64,000 bases of DNA from Candidatus Methanoperedens sp. Lineage in GTDB: Archaea; Halobacteriota; Methanosarcinia; Methanosarcinales; Methanoperedenaceae. Position 1 is the stretch's first letter, and every line of letters starts with the position of its first letter. Below the pieces are notes generated by a model, which saw only the letters and a program-made list of their open reading frames with translations, was not told the DNA's origin and searched no databases. The stretch spans positions 21,510-85,509 of the forward strand of contig JAPMTS010000011.1 in the NCBI GenBank assembly GCA_026552955.1. Direction: 5' to 3'. Shown piece after piece: positions 59,065 to 64,000 of this stretch. The position numbers were made by a program, and so were the translations under genes.

Positions 59065-60834
59065 TTGGGAATAGAACAGCTGAACGAGGCTATTAAGCTC
59101 ACCAGAAAAGGCTGGGTGATCCATCCACTCGCATGCCCAAAGGATACCGGAAATAGTCCCGGGAAAAGACCTCTATTAAATAGCTGGCAGAAACGTAAGA
59201 AGGCTACAGCGACCGAGTTAAGAGAATGGTTTGAAAAAACCGATAATAACGTAGGACTTGTCCTCGGCAAAGAAAGCGGGATAATTGTAGTTGATCTAGA
59301 CAAACTTGACTGGATCGATGTCATTTTTCCTCCTGAGCAGAAAATCCTTGAAAGGACGCTGAGGGCTGGAAGAATAGCGGGTAGAGGTCATGTTTATTTC
59401 AAGTTTACGGATAAGATCGGGAACTGGAAATTCCATGAGTTCGGGATAGAGATCCTGGGCGAAGGAAATCAAGTAGTTGTTCCTCCTTCAGCCCACAGGG
59501 AAGGGCAACAGTATCAATGGCAGCTGCCAGAAGGAGCAGACCTGGAATCATTCGAACTTCCAGAATTGCCAGAGAACGTCATTGAGACTATCAGGCTGCT
59601 AAAGAAGCTTGATGATAAGATCAAAGGCTGCCGCAAATGCTTCAAGTGGATCATAAACCAGTCACGTGATGCGATGCATGGTAAAGAAGGGCGCCGGTTA
59701 ATGCTCGCAACGGCAACAGAGTTGAAAGCCCAGAAAGTGACTCTTGAGGAATTCAGATTGTACGCAAAGAAGGTGTATGGAGATGAGTACGATCCCAGGC
59801 GCACAGCAGATGAGTGGAAAAATGTTGATGAAAAGAAAACCTGGAAATGCGATACTATCCGTCAGAATTTCCCAGAAGTAATGGAGTTGTGCAAGACCTG
59901 TTTTAAAAAAAGCTCCGATACGGATCATACGGACATCGAAACAACGAAAAAGGCTATCGAGATAATGACAAAAGGTGATCCTATCGGATATATATTGGAC
60001 GCCTGGAATAAATTACATTCGGGGGACAGGCCTTTTGGTTATGTCTTATTATGCAGTTCTGTATGCAGCAGTATTGTTGCAAGCGATGGTCTTGCCATAA
60101 ACTTTAATGGAGACAGCGATGGGGGGAAATCACATGCCTGCAGGTCAATGCTGCATCTTATTCCACAAAAATGGTGGACCTGGAGAAGCCTTGGCGATAT
60201 ATCCATCTTCTATTCTAATATTGTTGGGCCGGATACGTTATTATTTTCGGACGATGTGCAAATGTCAAATGACATGTTGATGATATTCAAAAACAGTATT
60301 CGTGATTTCCAAGAACAGATCGAGCAAGAAACGGATAACACGCTGCTTAAAGGTGAAGTTTTAAAAGTTCCCCCCAGACTGACCTGGTGGCTCACAGCAG
60401 TTGCTAATATAGGTAATGACGAAGTTGAAAGACGTTGCCTGAATATCGGGATTGAGGCAAATGAGCACAGATTAAAGACAATTTCAGATCGATTGCAGAA
60501 GAGAAGACAAAGGGGTGAGGAAAAGTATCCTGAAGATTATCCCGAAGTGAAGATATGCAGAGCGATATTCGGAGAGCTTAAATCCAAAAAAGAAAAGGTT
60601 ATTTTCAATTTTAACCTCAGATTCAAAGAGGGTCTTGGCACCAATAGGCAGAACATGATTTTTGAGCTGCTTCTGGCAACTGCGCTCATAAACAAGTACC
60701 AGAGGCAGAGAGATTATGACGGGGCTATAATTGCTTCAAAAGAGGATTTTAAGACAGTTATTGACAACTTTGCTGTTGTCAGCGGTAACCAAGTCAGCAA
60801 GATGCATAATGTGATCGCGGAGATAATTGAATGA
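59065..60834 (+). CDS. Primase-polymerase (AEP) with C-terminal helicase-like ATPase
   Basis: 589 residues. Start TTG at 59065, preceded by GGTGATAT. The N-terminal prim-pol domain (about residues 1-155) has the catalytic VVDLD (residues 75-79), GRGHVYF and GIEILGEGNQVVVPPSAH, as in plasmid and virus prim-pols. The C-terminal half carries an ATPase with Walker A GDSDGGKS (349-356) and a Walker B-like LLFSDDVQ. Such fused proteins start replication of archaeal and bacterial mobile elements. A CXXC-bearing linker lies between (GCRKCFKW). It is the strongest sign that the 57-61 kb block is a replicon or integrated element. No integrase is visible. Confidence 0.85.
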   Translation: MGIEQLNEAIKLTRKGWVIHPLACPKDTGNSPGKRPLLNSWQKRKKATATELREWFEKTDNNVGLVLGKESGIIVVDLDKLDWIDVIFPPEQKILERTLRAGRIAGRGHVYFKFTDKIGNWKFHEFGIEILGEGNQVVVPPSAHREGQQYQWQLPEGADLESFELPELPENVIETIRLLKKLDDKIKGCRKCFKWIINQSRDAMHGKEGRRLMLATATELKAQKVTLEEFRLYAKKVYGDEYDPRRTADEWKNVDEKKTWKCDTIRQNFPEVMELCKTCFKKSSDTDHTDIETTKKAIEIMTKGDPIGYILDAWNKLHSGDRPFGYVLLCSSVCSSIVASDGLAINFNGDSDGGKSHACRSMLHLIPQKWWTWRSLGDISIFYSNIVGPDTLLFSDDVQMSNDMLMIFKNSIRDFQEQIEQETDNTLLKGEVLKVPPRLTWWLTAVANIGNDEVERRCLNIGIEANEHRLKTISDRLQKRRQRGEEKYPEDYPEVKICRAIFGELKSKKEKVIFNFNLRFKEGLGTNRQNMIFELLLATALINKYQRQRDYDGAIIASKEDFKTVIDNFAVVSGNQVSKMHNVIAEIIE

Positions 60835-60909
60835 CTCAGGATTTTTTTGATTTTAAGAATGGAAATTTTTAAATATGGATATGGGATAGTATGGATTGTT
60901 AAAACCAAA

Positions 60910-60929
60910 AGTTAACATTCATAGTTAAC
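60910..60929. promoter_or_regulatory. GTTAAC operator-like sites
   Basis: AGTTAACATT at 60910-60919 and GTTAAC at 60924-60929 lie between the TATA-like TTTTTAAATA (near 60866) and the ATG at 60944. A third AGTTAACATT follows the same gene at 61317-61326. GTTAAC is self-complementary; spacing between the first two is 13 bases. Confidence 0.4.
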
Positions 60930-60943
60930 AAGAGATTGTAACC

Positions 60944-61297
60944 ATGGCAAGAAAAATGGCAACTTCAAAAAAGGTTTCGGATGATAAGTTAAAAGAACTT
61001 CTCTTGAATGAAGAAGATAAGATTAAAAAGATCTTGATTTTTATGAAATGTACCATTCAAGAAACAAATTTGCCCTGGGTTTCATGGAGATTGCTTGAAG
61101 CCAATGCAGTTAAAATACTGGGAAATTCACGGCGTCCTGGGGCTGATCTATGGGCGATTATGCAGCCTCTTACCTATACCTTGGGAGAAAAAGAGGAGGA
61201 AGTAGAAAATCCAGAATTTTACGAATACAAAATTGGCAATGCCTGGGTTTATATTCCTGCTCAAATGATTTCATTTTATTGTGAGAAAGATATTTGA
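60944..61297 (+). CDS. Small unknown protein
   Basis: 117 residues: an N-terminal Lys-rich helix (SKKVSDDKLKELLLNEEDKIKKILIFMK), then TNLPWVSWRLLEANAVKILG, NSRRPGADLWAIMQPL and a C-terminal beta part (YEYKIGNAWVYIPAQMISFY). No family recognised. It has its own promoter with GTTAAC sites. The gene follows the primase after 109 bases. Confidence 0.5.
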   Translation: MARKMATSKKVSDDKLKELLLNEEDKIKKILIFMKCTIQETNLPWVSWRLLEANAVKILGNSRRPGADLWAIMQPLTYTLGEKEEEVENPEFYEYKIGNAWVYIPAQMISFYCEKDI

Positions 61298-61493
61298 CCT
61301 GATTTTTGATATCTGAAGTTAACATTGTCTTTTGATTTTGATATTTGATACTAGTTTTTCAGATTTTAAAAGGTAATTCTGAATAATAGTTATTCAAATG
61401 TTTCTTATATTTTATTTTATTTGATCCTCAAAGTTAGGCTTTAATTCCAATTTTAAATTTCTAAAATTATATTATCGAAAATATTATATATCA

Positions 61494-61640
61494 ATGCAGA
61501 CAATTAGCGATTGGAGGTATGGAAACGAGGTTGAAAGGCCTTTTATTTCAATCCAGGATAGTAAAAAAATGATTAAAAAATTCTACACAAATGGCATAAT
61601 GAAATCAATGGGATTTGAGTTCAATTGGGAGACTAAATGA
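61494..61640 (+). CDS. Small unknown protein (48 residues)
   Basis: 48 residues: MQTISDWRYGNEVERPFISIQ, then DSKKMIKKFYTNGIMKSMGF, ending EFNWETK. A TATA-like AAAATTATATTAT lies about 26 bases before the ATG, giving a leaderless transcript. The stop overlaps the next start (ATGA), which supports it being a real gene despite its size. Function unknown. Confidence 0.45.
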   Translation: MQTISDWRYGNEVERPFISIQDSKKMIKKFYTNGIMKSMGFEFNWETK

Positions 61641-61837
61641 AAGGAAAGTGTCCAGGTATTCGCAGCTTTCTATGTCTGGCCGTAATATTCGATCTGGATT
61701 ATCTCATAGATCACGGGATATTTGCAGATGATATACAGGCAATCCAATTCGCAATAACACAGATCGCCATGGTGGAGCGTACAAAGGAGATAAAGAAGCT
61801 TAGAGCACTCAGGAACTGGCAGGAAGATAATGCCTGA
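61637..61837 (+). CDS. Small unknown protein (66 residues)
   Basis: 66 residues: MKGKCPGIRSFLCLAVIFDL, then DYLIDHGIFADDIQAIQFAI, ending in a charged helix (RTKEIKKLRALRNWQEDNA). Mostly helical. Translation is coupled to the preceding gene by a four-base overlap. No family recognised. Confidence 0.45.
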   Translation: MKGKCPGIRSFLCLAVIFDLDYLIDHGIFADDIQAIQFAITQIAMVERTKEIKKLRALRNWQEDNA

Positions 61838-62353
61838 TCTTGGCAGGATATATTGTCAATAGCCAGGCCCTGGAATTGATAAGGGTTCGCCTTTCGTGTT
61901 TTGCCGGGTACAAATGGCAAATCCGAACGAACCTTTGTCATGCCACTTTTTAGACCTTTCTTCGTGTAGCAGTAAGGCACTGCTACCGGTTCTTGTTCAA
62001 GGATGCTAAAGTAAGACTTAATACCGTCTCAAAGCCACCATCAGTTCTTCCATTACCTTTTGTTTGAAGTGCGATTAGTCATTGCAAAAAAGATGTTTTA
62101 GGCCACAGTATTATTGCCCTACTTTGACAGTTAAAAAATCCCCTTCATCGGGAATGTCTACTATTTTGGCGGGATAACCTATCTGACAGTTACAAAAAAT
62201 TAACCTATTTACTTAACTTTTTGCTATATTATTCCTTGATTTTGATGCAAAATCAGCTTATTTATTGGATCAAAATTAGCATAAATATACATTTTACATC
62301 TCGGACAAATGACCTATGGTATAAATCCAACTTAGTTGAATTTGCCAAAGGTG
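61838..62353. other. Intergenic region with repeat motifs before the DUF1670 pair
   Basis: About 515 bases with no supportable gene. The left part (61840-62120) is more GC-rich and its reverse strand gives broken reading in several frames (for example LQTKGNGRTDGGFETVLSLT near 62080-62000), which may be a decayed coding remnant. The right part has TTTGACAGTTA (62123-62133), TGACAGTTACA (62184-62194), a hairpin TGATTTTG-ATG-CAAAATCA (62237-62255) and GGACAAATGACC (62303-62314). The last two motif types have inverted copies beyond the DUF1670 genes. Confidence 0.5.
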
Positions 62354-63148
62354 ATGAACTTGTATTCCGAAGAATTTGATAGAATAGAGAAGAAGACCCC
62401 CGAACAAATGTTAAAAGTGCAATTGGAGAATGAATTCGGCTTTTCGCCCATTGTTGCCAGAGCATTATTGAATAAGATTGATTCTTACAATTCATCCAAC
62501 AAAACCACGAACTTGTCTGTAGGCACAATATTCTATTGGGCAGCATCTTCAAGAGAACCAGCCGGTAAAGCAATCGAAGAAATGGATCTTAAACAAGTCA
62601 AGCTGACCCTGAATACAAGTACCGATATCTCAATTCTCAGAGTAAACGGAATGCAGGCATTACGTGAAGCCAAAATCACACGGATTACAGAGGAGGCACA
62701 AGATCAAGATGCATATCTCACTCAAGAAGACATTGCAGTCCTGCTATGTTCAAGTGTAAGAACAATCCGACGTGATATAGAACGGCTGAGAAAACAGAGA
62801 ATAGACATTCCAACAAGAGGTCAGAAAATGGATATCGGGAAAGGGGTATCTCATAAGACCATTATCGTTGAATTGTACCTTAAGAATTATCAATATACAG
62901 ATATTCAACGGCAGACAAGGCATTCAACAGAAAGCATAGAGCGTTACATCCAGGATTTCACCAGGGTAGTGATGCTTCTTAATACTGGTCTGAATATCGC
63001 AGACATCAGACAGGCAACCGGCATGTCAGAGAAGCTCATTAATGAATATATTGAGCTTTACCAGAAGTATGATTCGGAAAACTATGCAAGACTGAAGGAA
63101 ATAAAATCAAATGCAGTAGTGGTTAAAAAGGGGGGAATTCGTGTATGA
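62354..63148 (+). CDS. DUF1670 protein, copy 1 (helix-turn-helix)
   Basis: 264 residues from the ATG at 62354, which follows AAAGGTG; a TTG extension to 62336 is less likely. N-terminal helical part (EQMLKVQLENEFGFSPIVARALLNKI), then a beta/helix part (LDLKQVKLTLNT-type EMDLKQVKLTLNTSTDIS), a helix-turn-helix (YLTQEDIAVLLCSSVRTIRRDIERLRKQ) and the family block RGQKMDIGKGVSHKTIIVELYL followed by two more helix-turn-helix-like units (HSTESIERYIQDFTRVV; LNIADIRQATGMSEKLINEYIELYQ). This order matches DUF1670 proteins of Methanosarcina-type archaea. Several DNA-binding units and no nuclease motif suggest a DNA-binding or regulatory role. Overlaps copy 2 by four bases. Confidence 0.75.
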   Translation: MNLYSEEFDRIEKKTPEQMLKVQLENEFGFSPIVARALLNKIDSYNSSNKTTNLSVGTIFYWAASSREPAGKAIEEMDLKQVKLTLNTSTDISILRVNGMQALREAKITRITEEAQDQDAYLTQEDIAVLLCSSVRTIRRDIERLRKQRIDIPTRGQKMDIGKGVSHKTIIVELYLKNYQYTDIQRQTRHSTESIERYIQDFTRVVMLLNTGLNIADIRQATGMSEKLINEYIELYQKYDSENYARLKEIKSNAVVVKKGGIRV

Positions 63149-63903
63149 AATCCAATTCACTTTCAGATACTTATGAACCTCAACTTCAGAAAAGTATGAA
63201 AACTGTATTATGCTCAAGATTTACTTCCGAATATGGATTCTTGGGCGGTAGAGAGGTTATCGAACTAATCGTCAATGATCTGATCAAGATTGTGAACGAA
63301 CATCAGTTGCCTCTGAGTAGAGTCAAGAAAGGGCAGATCCTCTGGCAAGCAGTTGCTAAAGATGAAACCAGTTCATATGGAAAATCAATGAGTAATACCA
63401 GAACGATTCCAGTTATTCTTACATTGGTCAGCGATGAAGAGATCAATATGCGAATTAACGGTAGCTCAATAACACAGATACGAAAGAATGTTACTGAGCG
63501 GATTATGGAAGAAGCTGATGAACAGAGGGGAACTTTAAGCCAGCCTGATATTGCTTTACTTCTTGCAGTATCAAGGGCATCGATTGGGAAATATATTCAG
63601 GATATACAGACTGAAAAAGGAATCACTTTGCCATATCGTGGAACTATTCATGATTTGGGCCCCACAGTTACCCATAAGAGAGATATTGTACGATTGAAAC
63701 TTCAGAAGATGTCCACTCCTGAGATTGCCAGAAGAACTAAACATAGTGAAGAGGCGGTGGATCGATATATCAATGATTATGAACGTGTGACGAGGATTTC
63801 AGAGATTTTCAAGCCAGTGGATATTGCTTTTATTACAAATTTAAGTGTATCTCTGGTTAATGAGTATCTTGATTTGAAAAAGGATTTCCAAACAGGAGGA
63901 TAA
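63145..63903 (+). CDS. DUF1670 protein, copy 2 (helix-turn-helix)
   Basis: 252 residues, a diverged paralogue of the gene before it with the same layout: helical start (LQKSMKTVLCSRFTSEYGF), helix-turn-helix (LSQPDIALLLAVSRASIGKYIQDIQ), the family block RGTIHDLGPTVTHKRDIVRLKL and a final HSEEAVDRYINDYERV unit with VDIAFITNLSVSLVNEYLDL. The R-G-x3-D-(I/L)-G-x2-V-(S/T)-H-K motif is conserved between the two copies. Tandem, translationally coupled paralogues suggest a heterodimer. The right-hand inverted motifs begin 41 bases after its stop. Confidence 0.75.
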   Translation: MKSNSLSDTYEPQLQKSMKTVLCSRFTSEYGFLGGREVIELIVNDLIKIVNEHQLPLSRVKKGQILWQAVAKDETSSYGKSMSNTRTIPVILTLVSDEEINMRINGSSITQIRKNVTERIMEEADEQRGTLSQPDIALLLAVSRASIGKYIQDIQTEKGITLPYRGTIHDLGPTVTHKRDIVRLKLQKMSTPEIARRTKHSEEAVDRYINDYERVTRISEIFKPVDIAFITNLSVSLVNEYLDLKKDFQTGG

Positions 63904-64000
63904 GAGTTATGAATTATGTGAACATCTTAAATAATAGTCAAGAGGTCATTTGTCCTTATTTTGGTTTGTTAATTCTGAAATTCACTGTAACTGTCAAATT

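Larger units (their letters stand above)
62184..63996 (+). mobile_element. Candidate element: DUF1670 gene pair bracketed by inverted motifs
   Basis: TGACAGTTACA at 62184-62194 and GGACAAATGACC at 62303-62314 lie left of the two DUF1670 genes. Their exact reverse complements TGTAACTGTCA (63986-63996) and GGTCATTTGTCC (63944-63955) lie right of them, in mirrored order, with an extra shared AATTAAC next to the outer motif. Distances between the motif pairs differ (109 bases left, 30 right). This could be a mobile unit with compound terminal repeats or an operator system; no catalytic transposase motif is seen. Confidence 0.4.

Noticed and set aside
61711..61980. Minus-strand 89-codon frame
   Set aside because: Overlaps a coupled plus-strand gene and extends into non-coding DNA with broken frames. 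No family features.
63909..64000. Partial gene starting at ATG 63909 and running off the right edge
   Set aside because: The frame overlaps both right-hand inverted motifs and has no recognisable sequence. It is too short to support as a gene.
56893..64000. Borg-like extrachromosomal element
   Set aside because: Tandem repeats in genes made me consider it, but the repeat is short and imperfect, its unit is not a multiple of three, and the block joins directly to ordinary chromosomal genes.

Overview
The window comes from a euryarchaeon that looks like a member of the Methanosarcinales or a relative such as an ANME-2/Methanoperedens-type organism. That placement is inferred from gene content, not from a database search. 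RNA polymerase is split into B''/B' and A'/A''. The L30e-NusA-S12-S7-EF2-EF1alpha-S10 order is archaeal, and there are archaeal SecE/Spt5/L11, pelota, a class II photolyase, a probable tetrahydromethanopterin glutamate ligase, an intron-bearing tRNA-Lys and TATA-box promoters.

Layout. Positions 1-3755 (minus) hold the N-terminal part of a large secreted surface protein with LamG, InlB-type and PKD domains; it runs off the left edge. A small two-CW protein and tRNA-Lys(UUU) follow. Positions 4764-19101 are the transcription/translation core (rpoH, rpoB'', rpoB', rpoA', rpoA'', rpl30e, nusA, rps12, rps7, fusA, tuf, rps10). It is interrupted at 14.0-15.0 kb by a hairpin repeat, a toxin-antitoxin remnant with an in-frame stop, and an IS200-type transposase fragment. 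Positions 19809-26399 encode six pilin-like, membrane-anchored secreted proteins in one operon. Positions 26454-30837 (minus) carry rpl11-spt5-secE and pelota-DUF434-ATP-grasp. A dyad-rich non-coding stretch and a TBP-like miniprotein follow, then acs and valS.

Positions 37.2-56.9 kb are metabolic: thiazole synthase, flavodoxin, and a divergent kbl/tdh pair that converts threonine to glycine and acetyl-CoA. Two opposed operons encode the glycine cleavage system and its lipoate supply: gcvPB-NAD kinase-lplB-lplA-lipA, and gcvT-gcvH-gcvPA. Together they can take threonine to acetyl-CoA, CO2, ammonia and a methylene group on a C1 carrier. The L-protein is not in the window. Also here are a HerA-like ATPase, photolyase, an epimerase, an M24 peptidase, a radical SAM/ferredoxin fusion, an O-methyltransferase and a tandem CDGSH protein.

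Positions 56.9-64.0 kb are accessory, AT-rich, and filled with small overlapping unknown genes. A winged-helix protein carries an 11-nt tandem repeat. An XPF-like nuclease fold has lost its catalytic residues. A prim-pol/helicase suggests a plasmid or virus replication module. A tandem pair of DUF1670 proteins ends the window, bracketed by two matched inverted sequence motifs (TGACAGTTACA and GGACAAATGACC). That pair is the best candidate here for an undescribed mobile or self-regulated unit.
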